From positions 1 through 64,000 of the forward strand of contig CAZQQU010000012.1 in NCBI GenBank assembly GCA_964595625.1: DNA of 64,000 nucleotides. The letters are read 5' to 3'. This DNA comes from CAZQQU01 sp964595625. Lineage in GTDB: Bacteria > Bacteroidota > Bacteroidia > Flavobacteriales > Flavobacteriaceae. Both the position numbers and the translations under genes were made by a program. Positions 1 to 8,954 of the stretch are shown here, one piece after another. How positions within the stretch are numbered: the stretch's first letter is position 1; each line of letters starts with the position of its first letter. The notes under the pieces are model-generated. The model worked only from the letters and a program-made list of their open reading frames with translations. It was not told where the DNA came from and did not search any database.

Positions 1-1
1 G

Positions 2-75
2 TGATCGCGAAAGGATTCGAACCTTTGACCGTCTGCTTAGAAGGCAGATGCTCTATCCAACTGAGCTACGCGACC
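2..75 (-). tRNA. tRNA-Arg(UCU)
   Basis: The minus strand folds into a full cloverleaf. The 7-bp acceptor stem pairs GGTCGCG with CGCGATC, with discriminator A and no encoded CCA. The T-loop motif GGTTCGAATCC is intact. The 7-nt anticodon loop CTTCTAA gives anticodon UCU, which reads AGA. It lies 125 bp downstream of tRNA-Ser on the same strand and is probably cotranscribed with it. I see no promoter of its own in the spacer. Confidence 0.97.
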
Positions 76-200
76 GAATCTGTTGTTCGTAAAAAGCTCT
101 ATCCATTCCGACTTAAAGATCAAGATACTCTAAAAACCGGGCGACAAAACTAATAAAAATTTTGAAAAAGCCCTTACTCTTAGTGCAACAGTAAGATACG

Positions 201-285
201 CGGAGAGTGTGGGATTCGAACCCACGCGGCAGTCACCCGCCGACAGTTTAGCAAACTGCTCCGTTAACCACTCCGGCAACTCTCC
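201..285 (-). tRNA. tRNA-Ser(GCU)
   Basis: This is an 85-nt class II tRNA with a long variable arm, as serine tRNAs have. The acceptor stem starts GGAGAGT, the discriminator is G, and the T-loop GTTCGAATC is present. The anticodon loop TTGCTAA gives GCU, which reads AGC/AGU. A consensus promoter lies 30 bp upstream, at 315-346. Confidence 0.97.
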
Positions 286-314
286 TATTAAAGAACTTCG
301 TGTAAAAACGGTTG

Positions 315-346
315 CAAATGTAATACTTTCATTTCTGAAAAAACAA
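315..346 (-). promoter_or_regulatory. Promoter for tRNA-Ser/tRNA-Arg
   Basis: On the minus strand a TTG (344-346) and a TACATTTG box (315-322) are separated by 21 bp. This fits the Bacteroidota primary sigma consensus TTTG-N19-21-TAnnTTTG. It points at the tRNA-Ser 5' end, 30 bp downstream. Confidence 0.75.
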
Positions 347-461
347 TAAAATCAGATAAAAAATTGGTCGCCAATACACCTATCAACTCTCCACCGGAAA
401 GTAAAGCTTTGATTTTGTTGCTTTCCCTTTTGAAAATCTATAGATTTTGAATTATGGGAAG

Positions 462-1334
462 CTATTTTTTTAATCCCAACAAGTATTTCCCATAATTACT
501 AGTACACAAAGGGTTGGCCAATTGCTCCAGTTGCTTCCGATCTATATATCCTTTGCGATAAGCAATTTCTTCGATACAACCGATTTTTAATCCGGTACGT
601 TTTTCGATGGTTTTGACAAATTCTGTGGCTTCCGTCAAAGCTTCGTGCGTACCAGTATCCAACCAAGCAAATCCCCGACTCAAATGTTGCATGACCAACT
701 CGCCGCGCTGTAAATACGTTTGGTTCACCGTGGTAATTTCTAGTTCTCCCCGGTCAGACGGTTTCACTTGCTTGGCGATTTCTACCACACTATGGGGGTA
801 AAAATACAAACCAACCACCGCATAATGACTCTTGGGGGTTTTGGGTTTTTCTTCTATACTCAACACCTGGCCGGTAGCGTCAAATTCGGCGACCCCATAA
901 CGCTGAGGATCTTCGACATAATACCCAAAAATAGTAGCTTTTCGCGCTGTTTCTACTTGCTGTTTGGCGTTTAGCAATAGCTGTTGAAAACCAGCACCGT
1001 AAAAAATATTATCGCCTAATATTAGGCACACATCGTCTGAACCGATAAACTCTTCACCAATCAGAAAAGCCTCTGCTAATCCATCGGGAGAGGGCTGCTC
1101 GGCATAGCTGATAGAAATACCTAACTGAGTTCCATTACCTAATAATTTTTTAAAATTAGGCAAATCTTGCGGGGTACTTATTAAAAGAATCTCGGTGATT
1201 TCAGCTAACATCAATACCGATAAGGGATAATAAATCATCGGTTTGTCGTACACCGGCAATAACTGCTTAGATACTGCCTGAGTTAACGGATGCAATCGCG
1301 TGCCGGCACCTCCGGCTAAAATAATACCTTTCAT
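462..1334 (-). CDS. rfbA: Glucose-1-phosphate thymidylyltransferase
   Basis: RmlA makes dTDP-glucose from glucose-1-phosphate and dTTP, the first step towards dTDP-L-rhamnose and other dTDP-sugars. The 290-residue length is typical. The nucleotide-binding loop LAGGAGTRLHPLT is at residues 6-18, SKQLLPVYDKPM follows at 22-33, YAEQPSPDGLAEA at 77-89 and the metal-binding GDNIFY at 107-112. It is the last gene of the polysaccharide operon, 27 bp after rfbB. RmlC and RmlD, which would complete rhamnose synthesis, are not in this window. Confidence 0.96.
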   Translation of the reverse strand: MKGIILAGGAGTRLHPLTQAVSKQLLPVYDKPMIYYPLSVLMLAEITEILLISTPQDLPNFKKLLGNGTQLGISISYAEQPSPDGLAEAFLIGEEFIGSDDVCLILGDNIFYGAGFQQLLLNAKQQVETARKATIFGYYVEDPQRYGVAEFDATGQVLSIEEKPKTPKSHYAVVGLYFYPHSVVEIAKQVKPSDRGELEITTVNQTYLQRGELVMQHLSRGFAWLDTGTHEALTEATEFVKTIEKRTGLKIGCIEEIAYRKGYIDRKQLEQLANPLCTSNYGKYLLGLKK

Positions 1335-1361
1335 AAGCGCCGTAATTTTAAAAAAAATGGA

Positions 1362-2411
1362 TTACCCATGGTACTGTTTTTTATAATATTCTTGATACGC
1401 CCCCGAGGTGACATTTTTTAACCATTCCTGATTTTCTAGATACCAATCGATAGTGCGAGCCAAACCTTCTTCAAAGCTAACCGAGGGCTTCCAGGACAGC
1501 TCTTCACTGATTTTACGAGCGTCAATCGCATAGCGATAATCATGCCCGGGACGGTCTTTTACAAAAGTAATTAATTGCTGAGAGCTTGAAGGTGGGCGTT
1601 GCAACCTGTGATCAACCAAATCACATAACAACCGTATTAAATCGATGTTTTTCCACTCGTTAAAGCCTCCAATATTGTAAGTTTCTCCCAAACGACCCTG
1701 GTGTAAAATTACATCTATCGCCCGGGCGTGATCTAGTACATACAGCCAATCCCGGGTGTTTAATCCCTGACCGTACACGGGGATGGGCTGGTTATTGATA
1801 CAGTTATAGATACACAGCGGAATTAACTTTTCAGGAAATTGATTCGGACCGTAATTGTTAGAACAATTGGAAATAACCACCGGCAAACCGTAGGTTTCTC
1901 GATAGGCCCTCACAAAATGATCCGAACCGGCTTTCGAAGCCGAATAAGGCGAATTAGGCCGATAGGAAGTCTCTTCCGTAAAATAACCGGTGTCTCCCAA
2001 AGTGCCATATACTTCATCGGTACTGATGTGATAAAACAATTTGCCTTCGTAATGATCACTCCAATTTCTTTTAGCAGCATTCAGCAAATTGACCGTACCC
2101 AATATATTGGTTTTTAAAAACGATAAAGGATCCGTAATAGACCGATCTACATGCGACTCGGCCGCTAAATGGATCACTTGATCAAACTGGTAATGGTCAA
2201 ACAATTGATCGATAGTAGCGGTGTCTGTTATATCTGCTTTAAGAAACGTATAATTCGTAGTCTGCTCTATATCTTTTAAATTTTCGAGATTACCGGCATA
2301 AGTAAGTAAATCCAAATTATAAATCTGGTATTCTGGGTATTGATTGACCAACAACCGAACCACATGCGATCCAATAAATCCTGCTCCTCCGGTAATTAAT
2401 ATTTTTTTCAT
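1362..2411 (-). CDS. rfbB: dTDP-glucose 4,6-dehydratase
   Basis: RmlB converts dTDP-glucose to dTDP-4-keto-6-deoxyglucose using bound NAD. It is an extended SDR of usual length (349 residues). The Rossmann glycine motif GGAGFIGSH is at residues 8-16, the catalytic Thr-Asp-Glu at 131-133 and the YxxxK pair at Tyr156/Lys160. It lies between the ABC permease (94 bp upstream) and rfbA, so the two first dTDP-sugar enzymes are adjacent at the distal end of the export operon. Confidence 0.96.
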   Translation of the reverse strand: MKKILITGGAGFIGSHVVRLLVNQYPEYQIYNLDLLTYAGNLENLKDIEQTTNYTFLKADITDTATIDQLFDHYQFDQVIHLAAESHVDRSITDPLSFLKTNILGTVNLLNAAKRNWSDHYEGKLFYHISTDEVYGTLGDTGYFTEETSYRPNSPYSASKAGSDHFVRAYRETYGLPVVISNCSNNYGPNQFPEKLIPLCIYNCINNQPIPVYGQGLNTRDWLYVLDHARAIDVILHQGRLGETYNIGGFNEWKNIDLIRLLCDLVDHRLQRPPSSSQQLITFVKDRPGHDYRYAIDARKISEELSWKPSVSFEEGLARTIDWYLENQEWLKNVTSGAYQEYYKKQYHG

Positions 2412-2505
2412 CTGTTTGTTTTATTTTGGGTTAACCAAAAAAATGATCCAAATAAAGCTCTTTCATGCCTTCTCAATGATTTTGACCCTCTTTTTACTTT
2501 AAGTT

Positions 2506-3369
2506 TTATACGGTATCAATAAAACTCTTTTCGGTATAATTAAATATCACTAAACCCATTAAAAAGACAATAATAGTAAAAATGAAAGTAGCAATCAGTC
2601 CCGTCCAACTAAAAATTCCGGTGTCTAACATCATATACCGAAAGCCCTCGATAATATGGGTAAGTGGGTTGTATTCAATTACCCACGTATAGGGATGTTG
2701 CTTGGCTTTAATTTCAGACAGCGGATAAGGTACCGCCGAAATATACATTAAGAGGGACACGCCAAACCCTACTAATATCTTCATATCCCGGTATTTGGTG
2801 GTCATCGCCGAAATTATCATACCCAGTCCCAACCCCAGCATGGCCATAATTATTACATACAGTGGGAAAAGTAAAAGATTCCAATTGGGTGCAATCGAAT
2901 AACCCTGAATGATATAATAGATATAAAAACAGCTGAGGATTAACAATTGAATACCGTATTTCAGTAAGTTGGAAATCACTACCGAAAGGGGCATAATGGC
3001 TCTTGGAAAATACACTTTCCCAAAAATTCCTTGATTGGATACAAACGTACCAGAGGTCTTATTAAGACAATCGGTAAAATAATTCCACGCGGTGATACCG
3101 GTCAGGTTAAACAAAAAAGAAGGAATGCCTCCCGTGGGAATATTGGCAATATTATTAAAAACTAACGTAAAAATAATAGAGGTAAAAAGGGGTTGTATAA
3201 AAAACCACAAAGGGCCTAAAATGGTTTGTTTATACACGGTGGTAATATCGCGTTTAACAAACAAGATAAGCAAATCTCGATACCGCCAAATTTCTTTAAA
3301 ATTAAGCTCTACCAATTTATTTTTAGCCGCAATCTCATACAGCCATGGTTCGTTTTCCTTCGTTTGCAT
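2506..3369 (-). CDS. ABC-2 polysaccharide transporter permease
   Basis: A 287-residue inner-membrane protein of the Wzm/KpsM (ABC2_membrane) family, which moves lipid-linked or finished polysaccharide across the inner membrane together with an ATPase. The N-terminus is cytoplasmic (a KNKLVELNFKEIWRYRD-type segment), followed by about six hydrophobic helices; the sequence DITTVYKQTILGPLWFFIQP is typical of the family. It starts 3 bp after the sugar transferase stop. The partner ATPase (Wzt/KpsT) is not next to it, and the operon continues into rfbB and rfbA instead. Confidence 0.87.
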   Translation of the reverse strand: MQTKENEPWLYEIAAKNKLVELNFKEIWRYRDLLILFVKRDITTVYKQTILGPLWFFIQPLFTSIIFTLVFNNIANIPTGGIPSFLFNLTGITAWNYFTDCLNKTSGTFVSNQGIFGKVYFPRAIMPLSVVISNLLKYGIQLLILSCFYIYYIIQGYSIAPNWNLLLFPLYVIIMAMLGLGLGMIISAMTTKYRDMKILVGFGVSLLMYISAVPYPLSEIKAKQHPYTWVIEYNPLTHIIEGFRYMMLDTGIFSWTGLIATFIFTIIVFLMGLVIFNYTEKSFIDTV

Positions 3370-3372
3370 AAG

Positions 3373-3954
3373 TTAAAACAGGAGTCGAAATAAATACTTA
3401 AGGTCTTGTATAAAAGACCAATGGGTTACATATTCTTGATTAATAGCTACTTTATCTCTCCAAATCACTTGGTCGTTGTAGTGCTGCGGATCGGGATGCG
3501 CCTGCAACAAGTGTTCTTCGTTTCGGTATTTAATACTAGCCGGACCTATAATCCCTGGACGCACTTGGAGTATAATTGCTTCGGCACCTACCAAACGGTC
3601 CGCATAACCGGGCACATCCGGACGGGGTCCTACCCAACTCATATCTCCAAATAGCACATTAAACAATTGTGGCAATTCGTCTAATTTTGTTCTTCGCATC
3701 CACCTACCCACTCCCCCAGCCTGCTGCTTCGCCACTCCCTCAGGGTTCGTGTTATACAGCGTACGAATTTTATAAATGGTAAAAGGCTGACCGTACCTAC
3801 CAATCCGCTTCTGAGTAAATATACCCCATTGCTTGGTTTCAAAGGTAGCTAAAATAACCAGTATACAAATGGGTAACAAGAGGATTGGTAGTAAAATCAA
3901 AGAAAAAATCACATCAAAACTTCTTTTTAAAAACTGTTGCCTGGGAGAAAGCAT
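3373..3954 (-). CDS. Initiating sugar-phosphate transferase (PglC/WcaJ-like)
   Basis: A 193-residue bacterial sugar transferase that should load the first sugar phosphate onto undecaprenyl phosphate. It has the compact PglC-like form: one N-terminal membrane segment (about residues 13-38) and a catalytic domain, without the extra helices of WcaJ/WbaP. The Asp-Glu dyad is at 92-93 in KLDELPQLFNVLFGDMSW, followed by GPRPD at 109-113. It lies 14 bp after the Wzc-like gene and 3 bp before the permease, consistent with one transcript. The sugar transferred cannot be read from sequence. Confidence 0.9.
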   Translation of the reverse strand: MLSPRQQFLKRSFDVIFSLILLPILLLPICILVILATFETKQWGIFTQKRIGRYGQPFTIYKIRTLYNTNPEGVAKQQAGGVGRWMRRTKLDELPQLFNVLFGDMSWVGPRPDVPGYADRLVGAEAIILQVRPGIIGPASIKYRNEEHLLQAHPDPQHYNDQVIWRDKVAINQEYVTHWSFIQDLKYLFRLLF

Positions 3955-3968
3955 GATTTGCTTTTAAT

Positions 3969-6401
3969 TTATTTTCTAAAAATTCGTTTCCACCAAGGTC
4001 TGGGATGTGAATCTTCATGATAACCATCTCCATAACTGCCATAACCGTAGCCGTAGCCATAACCATAGCCATAACCGTATTTGGCTTTGTATTCAAAATG
4101 GTTTAACACAAAACTGATGTTTTTCGCCTCACCCGAACGGTATTTCTCATTGATGTTAGAAAGCATGTTTTTTTGAGTGAAATTTTGCTTGATAATATAC
4201 AAGCTCGCATCGGCGTATTTCATCAGGTCTAACGCATCAGACACCAACACCAAAGGCGGGGTATCCATCACAATATAGTCGTATTTTTTTGTCAACTCTT
4301 CCATAAAATCATCCATCCGGTCGCTGATTAATAATTCGGAAGGATTGGGGGGAACCGGCCCGGAAACTATAACATCCAAATAAGGGAGAGCCGTTTTTTG
4401 AGTGATTTCTTCCAGCGAATTCGCCTCTACCAAATAATTGACTACGCCCAAATTTTTATTGAGTTTAAAGTCGTCAAATATTTTCGGTTTCCGAAGGTCC
4501 AATCCTATCAGTACGGTTTTCTTTTCGCTTAAAGCGAAAACAGAAGCGATATTAATCGAGCAAAAAGTCTTTCCTTCCCCACTAACCGATGAGGTGATTA
4601 AGACGGTTTTAGATCCTTCCAGACCTCTTTTCTTATAAATAAATTGCAAACTGGAGCGCAGCGCTCTAAAAGATTCTGCTACTGCAGATTTAGGTTTCTC
4701 AATAACTACCCGATTTAAACCTTTAGCCGATTTTCCGACCACTCCCAAAATAGGAATATTAGAAAGTCGGGCTATCTCTTGGGTGTTTTTAATTTTGGTA
4801 TCAAAAAACACCAGAAAAAACACAAAAATAAAAGGTACAAAAGTGCCAAATAACAAAGCCATCACATAATTGAGCTGATTATTCGGGCCTATTTTACCGC
4901 CTCCTGTATCTTTAGCCGTATCAATAATGATAATATCACTGACGTTGGCCGCTTTGACCAAACCGGCTTCCCCTCTTTTGGATAAAAACAAATTATAGGC
5001 CTGAGCACTCAAATCGTACCTACGTTGAATTTTTAAAAGCTGTTGCTGCTCTTTGGGCAATCTTCTGATTTCACCTTCATACCCCGCTATACGCTGATTG
5101 ATATCTCTGAGTTCTTTATTTTTAATTGCATTGGTTGAATTTATATTTTCTAACAAAACCGCTTTAACTGCATCGATTTGCCGATCGATATCGGCAAAAA
5201 TGGGTGCGTCTTCTCTAAATGAATACCGATACTTGTTACGATCTTCGGCCAGTTGAATTATTTTGGTTACTCCCGCAACTATACTTCCTTCAGAAATTCC
5301 GGCTACTGAAGGTGCGGGTACCTCGCTATAATCGGTGCGGTTGATTAAATAATTTTGTAAAGTGTTGTAGTAATTAATTTGTTGCTCCAAACTGTTCTTG
5401 GTCAAATCCAAAGCAGTTAATTTATTACTGAGCTCGCGACCCTCTTCACTCAAATCAACAATCGAAGTGGTGTTTCTAAAATTGTCCAACTCATCTTGTA
5501 CTTCATTCATTTCGATCGACTTGGCTGCTAGCGTACTATCGATAAATTGGATGGTTTTGGTAGCAAATAAATTTTTTCGTCGCAACACATCTTCACCCAA
5601 GATTCGGGAAGTGGCATTGAGATAATCCACCAATTCGGCTTTGTTGTGCCCCGTTAACGACAAATTCAATACCGACGACCCTTGAGACTCCGGTTGCACC
5701 CGGATTCGTCGAAACTGAGCCACCCGACCATCAAAGTTTAAAAAGCGAATAAAATAAGGCTGAGTGTTGATGGGTCGATCCGATCGATAAATTACTCCGT
5801 TAAAAAATGGAAGAGCAATTTTTTCACCAAATTTAAACTGTCCCTCATAACGATCTTCCGGTAGGGTAATCCTTTCGATGACTTTGTGAGTGTATTCTTG
5901 AGTTTGATAGCTGGATTCTGGAAAATCCGATCGCATGATAAAAAACTCTTCATCCACCACCTGAATTTCGATCAAATGATTTAAAATCTGCGGTTTTAAG
6001 GTGTCGGCTACCACCGTAAACGGCGTTTTTTTATAAGCGTTTTCTAATTGGTATTTCCCTTGGATTAGATATTCCTTAAAAAATTGTAACTGTTGCACCA
6101 CCTTCTCATTGTGTGAACGCGAACGCAAGGTTACAATGGCTGTATTTATCTTATCGGTGGTTCCACCCCAGTTAAAAGTAAGACTGGTATTGGATGTAAA
6201 AAAAGGATTGTTGTTGTCTTTAACAGAAATCAAACTGCTAATTTGATATTCAGCTAATTTGCGTACATTGATATAATAGGCAATGCCAAGGGCAAGACCT
6301 AAAGAAATTAAAAATACAGGCCAAAAGGAAAGCAGTTTTAATACAAAACCTCGAAAATCGAAGTTGGTATTAAATTTTTCAAACTCAAAATATTCTTGCA
6401 T
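3969..6401 (-). CDS. Wzc-like polysaccharide co-polymerase / tyrosine kinase
   Basis: An 810-residue inner-membrane chain-length regulator fused to a BY-kinase. A Wzz-type N-terminus has a membrane helix at about 23-45. The periplasmic part carries coiled coil and a GNVR-like stretch (about 290-500), and a second helix spans about 511-533. The kinase domain has Walker A SVSGEGKT (605-612), Walker A' LIGLDLRK (631-638) and Walker B YIVMD (709-713). The C-terminal tail holds the autophosphorylation tyrosines as seven Tyr-Gly repeats plus SYGDGY (775-794). It lies 2 bp after the exporter gene. The tail is encoded by a hexanucleotide repeat, listed separately. Confidence 0.93.
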   Translation of the reverse strand: MQEYFEFEKFNTNFDFRGFVLKLLSFWPVFLISLGLALGIAYYINVRKLAEYQISSLISVKDNNNPFFTSNTSLTFNWGGTTDKINTAIVTLRSRSHNEKVVQQLQFFKEYLIQGKYQLENAYKKTPFTVVADTLKPQILNHLIEIQVVDEEFFIMRSDFPESSYQTQEYTHKVIERITLPEDRYEGQFKFGEKIALPFFNGVIYRSDRPINTQPYFIRFLNFDGRVAQFRRIRVQPESQGSSVLNLSLTGHNKAELVDYLNATSRILGEDVLRRKNLFATKTIQFIDSTLAAKSIEMNEVQDELDNFRNTTSIVDLSEEGRELSNKLTALDLTKNSLEQQINYYNTLQNYLINRTDYSEVPAPSVAGISEGSIVAGVTKIIQLAEDRNKYRYSFREDAPIFADIDRQIDAVKAVLLENINSTNAIKNKELRDINQRIAGYEGEIRRLPKEQQQLLKIQRRYDLSAQAYNLFLSKRGEAGLVKAANVSDIIIIDTAKDTGGGKIGPNNQLNYVMALLFGTFVPFIFVFFLVFFDTKIKNTQEIARLSNIPILGVVGKSAKGLNRVVIEKPKSAVAESFRALRSSLQFIYKKRGLEGSKTVLITSSVSGEGKTFCSINIASVFALSEKKTVLIGLDLRKPKIFDDFKLNKNLGVVNYLVEANSLEEITQKTALPYLDVIVSGPVPPNPSELLISDRMDDFMEELTKKYDYIVMDTPPLVLVSDALDLMKYADASLYIIKQNFTQKNMLSNINEKYRSGEAKNISFVLNHFEYKAKYGYGYGYGYGYGYGSYGDGYHEDSHPRPWWKRIFRK
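4028..4078 (-). repeat. Hexanucleotide repeat encoding the Tyr-Gly tail of the kinase
   Basis: An imperfect 6-bp tandem array (TAYGGY on the coding strand) encodes seven Tyr-Gly dipeptides followed by Ser-Tyr-Gly-Asp-Gly-Tyr. Units alternate between TAT/TAC and GGT/GGC. Gain or loss of a unit keeps the reading frame and would change the number of phosphorylatable tyrosines. Confidence 0.85.
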
Positions 6402-6403
6402 GA

Positions 6404-7201
6404 TTAGAGTCTATTGATTAACAGTAAAGTAGTAGCCAACAAACTAACTATACTTGCTACGGTAGTCACCGATTGCCACGCTGTAGTACCGGTACCAATA
6501 GATTTTTGTGGCAACGGATTAATCAGTATTAAATCGTTGGGTTTAATGTAATAATAAGGCGAATTAACAGCCTCCAAGTTTGTCAAATCAATCCGGTGCA
6601 CCTGTTGCCCATGGGGATATTGGCGAACAATAACCACATCTTGTCGATCGCCGGTAAGGGCAATATCGCCACTATTGGCAATGGCTTCCATAATAGAAAT
6701 CTGATCTCGATAAATGATTTTGGATCCGGGACTGTTAATTTCTCCCATAATGGTATATCGAATGCCGGCCAGTTTGACCGTGACAAACAGATTGGATTCG
6801 GCTTTAAAATAGGTATCTAACAAGGCTTTTTCCAGGTTTTCCCGAACTTCGTCAACCGTTTGACCTAAAACAAAAACTTCCCCTAGGGTGGGAATCCGGA
6901 TTTTACCTTGCGCATTAACTTGAAAACCGTCGTAATACAACCGCTCTTCACCCGTGACATTCGGGTTTTCGTCACTAATAGGATTAAACATCCCGGTCAG
7001 GTTTTGATCCAAAGTTTTAATTCGTATGCTTAACAAATCGTTGACTTGTATCCGATACGGATCCTGTTTTTTTTGCAACTCAAGCAATAACGAATCCGTT
7101 TTTTTGTGGTTTTCTTGTAAGTACGTTAACTTTTTGGTAGAAATACACGAAGTGAAATGCAACAAGAAAATCAACGATAAAAGCGATACAACTTTAGACA
7201 T
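6404..7201 (-). CDS. Wza-like polysaccharide export lipoprotein
   Basis: A 265-residue outer-membrane export protein of the Poly_export/SLBB family. The signal peptide ends in a lipobox with Cys19 (HFTSC). The polysaccharide export domain covers roughly residues 46-145 and an SLBB-like domain about 150-225. A hydrophobic segment near 243-262 probably corresponds to the membrane-crossing C-terminus. It is the first gene of the minus-strand operon, 2 bp before the Wzc-like gene, with a promoter box about 20 bp upstream. Confidence 0.92.
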   Translation of the reverse strand: MSKVVSLLSLIFLLHFTSCISTKKLTYLQENHKKTDSLLLELQKKQDPYRIQVNDLLSIRIKTLDQNLTGMFNPISDENPNVTGEERLYYDGFQVNAQGKIRIPTLGEVFVLGQTVDEVRENLEKALLDTYFKAESNLFVTVKLAGIRYTIMGEINSPGSKIIYRDQISIMEAIANSGDIALTGDRQDVVIVRQYPHGQQVHRIDLTNLEAVNSPYYYIKPNDLILINPLPQKSIGTGTTAWQSVTTVASIVSLLATTLLLINRL

Positions 7202-7221
7202 AGCTAGAGTGGGTTTTAAAA

Positions 7222-7229
7222 CAAAGATA
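7222..7229 (-). promoter_or_regulatory. -7 box for the polysaccharide export operon
   Basis: A perfect TATCTTTG on the minus strand lies 20 bp before the Wza-like start codon. No clear TTTG is seen 20-21 bp further upstream, so only the -7 element is supported. Confidence 0.5.
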
Positions 7230-7278
7230 ATCTAACAGATTTTAAATATAAAAATTGTTTTTCGAAATGCTTGATTTT

Positions 7279-7392
7279 TTAGCGGTTCTTTTTAAATGGG
7301 TAAAACTCAAACGCCCATCCCATAATGCCGTGAAACGGTTGGTAAAATTTTCGCGAAGCGTAAACACTGCCTATACGACTGATTTTATTCAA
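7279..7392 (-). CDS. Candidate 37-residue small protein
   Basis: A short minus-strand reading frame starting at a TTG that overlaps the last 8 bp of the helicase gene. The product is rich in aromatic and basic residues and ends in EFYPFKKNR. An internal ATG would give a 14-residue form. There is no recognisable domain. The composition looks protein-like rather than random, and the overlap resembles translational coupling, but no ATG lies at the right place and it may be chance. Confidence 0.25.
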   Translation of the reverse strand: MNKISRIGSVYASRKFYQPFHGIMGWAFEFYPFKKNR

Positions 7393-8806
7393 AAAAAGAG
7401 TCTTTAAAACCTATTAAGTAGAGTTTTTCGCGGGCGCGGGTGACCGCCGTATACAGCCACCTTAAATATTCCTTATCCATACCTTGCGGCAAATAGGGTT
7501 GTTCGATAAAAACCGTATTCCATTGTCCGCCCTGTGATTTATGACAGGTTATGGCATACGAAAACTTAACCTGCAAAGCATTGAAATAGCGGTTGTTTTT
7601 AACACTTAAAAACCTTTTGTATTTGGAAGTGACATTTTCGTAATCCTTTACCACCTCCTGATACAGGCGGTTGCTGTCTTCATAACTCAAAGAAGGCGAT
7701 TCCGAGGCCAGGGTATCTAATAATAAAATCGTATCAAAAGGCTTCATATGGGGATAATCGACCAAACGCACTTGCACTTCAGCAAAACGAAAACCGTATA
7801 ACTCTTGGAAAGAAAACAACTGCAAGACTTCGATTATATCGCCATTGGCAATAAAACCGGCTTCGGAAGTAGGTGGAATCCAAAAATAATTATTTTTAAC
7901 CACCATCAGATAATCCCCAGCAGCCAGTTCGTTTTCTTGCCACAGTATGCGACTTCGAATGCTTTGATTGTACAAATTAGCCCTTTTATTAGAGCGTAAA
8001 ATAATAACAGCTTCGTCTTTGCCGTCGCGTTGGTAAGCAGTATTAATAGCATCCAACAACTCTTCTCCATCCTGCGGATGAAGTATATCGGTAAAACCCT
8101 GCAATCGAAACTTAAAAGCCTCATACATCTGATCTTCTATGCACTGACGCAATCGAGTGGCGTTTTCTAAAATGCCACTGGCTTCTTTTTGACGCATCAC
8201 TTCTGTTAAAATCACCTGGGTGATATGCTTATCGTAGTGTTTACTTAAATAATCGGGGTCCAAAGCCGGACTTAAGTCCATCCTAACCGGAGGCAATTGG
8301 GCGGTATCCCCTACCAACATGATTTTACATTGGTAGCCACTATACACATATTGAAATAAATCGTCTAATAACGAACCGTTTTCAAACAACTTGGAGTCAA
8401 CGGCTGTATCACCAATCATAGAAGACTCATCGACTATAAACAAAGTATTTCGATGTTTGTTTTGCTGTAAAGTAAATTGAACTCCTCCCCCTTTTTGAGA
8501 CTTGGGATAATAAATTTTTTTATGAATGGTAAAAGCCTCTTTTTGCGAATACCCCGATACTACTTTAGCGGCTCGACCGGTAGGAGCTAATAAAACAGTT
8601 TTACTACGCACTTGATTCATAACCGAAACCAACGTACTGATGATGGTTGTTTTACCGGTTCCGGCAAAACCTTTTAGTAAAAATAAACCATGGGGGTCTG
8701 GTTGAGCTATAAATTGAGCTATTTTATACAGGGCCGTCTCTTGTTCTGCGGTGGGATTATGGGGAAAAGATTTAACTAACAATTGACCTAAAACGACTTC
8801 ATTCAT
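7385..8806 (-). CDS. RecD-like ATP-dependent DNA helicase
   Basis: A 473-residue superfamily 1 helicase of the short RecD/RecD2-related type. Walker A GFAGTGKTT is at residues 46-54, Walker B IVDES ends at 128, and a Gln/Arg motif TEVMRQ follows. The UvrD_C_2-like end holds YAITCHKSQGGQW and AVTRAREKLYLIG within the last 57 residues. It acts on DNA ends or forks; the exact role is unknown. It lacks the long N-terminal part of true RecD2. It stands alone between the capsule operon and a divergent gene. Confidence 0.85.
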   Translation of the reverse strand: MNEVVLGQLLVKSFPHNPTAEQETALYKIAQFIAQPDPHGLFLLKGFAGTGKTTIISTLVSVMNQVRSKTVLLAPTGRAAKVVSGYSQKEAFTIHKKIYYPKSQKGGGVQFTLQQNKHRNTLFIVDESSMIGDTAVDSKLFENGSLLDDLFQYVYSGYQCKIMLVGDTAQLPPVRMDLSPALDPDYLSKHYDKHITQVILTEVMRQKEASGILENATRLRQCIEDQMYEAFKFRLQGFTDILHPQDGEELLDAINTAYQRDGKDEAVIILRSNKRANLYNQSIRSRILWQENELAAGDYLMVVKNNYFWIPPTSEAGFIANGDIIEVLQLFSFQELYGFRFAEVQVRLVDYPHMKPFDTILLLDTLASESPSLSYEDSNRLYQEVVKDYENVTSKYKRFLSVKNNRYFNALQVKFSYAITCHKSQGGQWNTVFIEQPYLPQGMDKEYLRWLYTAVTRAREKLYLIGFKDSFFE

Positions 8807-8954
8807 CTGTAATGATTTAATAACTAAAATTTTATAAAATAAAACTCAGGCGCATAACTTAACAAAATGATTTCTATAGAATAGCTTTTGAGATTAAAAA
8901 AAAAATGTAAATTTGCCTGTTACCAAATGTAGTACAATCCTAATTGATTTAATA

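Noticed and set aside
607..974. Plus-strand open frames within rfbA
   Set aside because: They run antisense to a clear RfbA with intact motifs, and have no domain or promoter.
4028..4078. Tandem repeats that could suggest a CRISPR array
   Set aside because: The units are 6 bp, contiguous and in frame with the kinase; there are no spacers or cas genes.
3914..4096. 60-residue minus-strand frame rich in Met, Ala and Val
   Set aside because: It is a shifted reading of the Tyr-Gly hexanucleotide repeat at the end of the kinase gene.
6583..6820. Overlapping frames on both strands inside the export lipoprotein gene
   Set aside because: They are shadows of a well-supported Wza-like protein.
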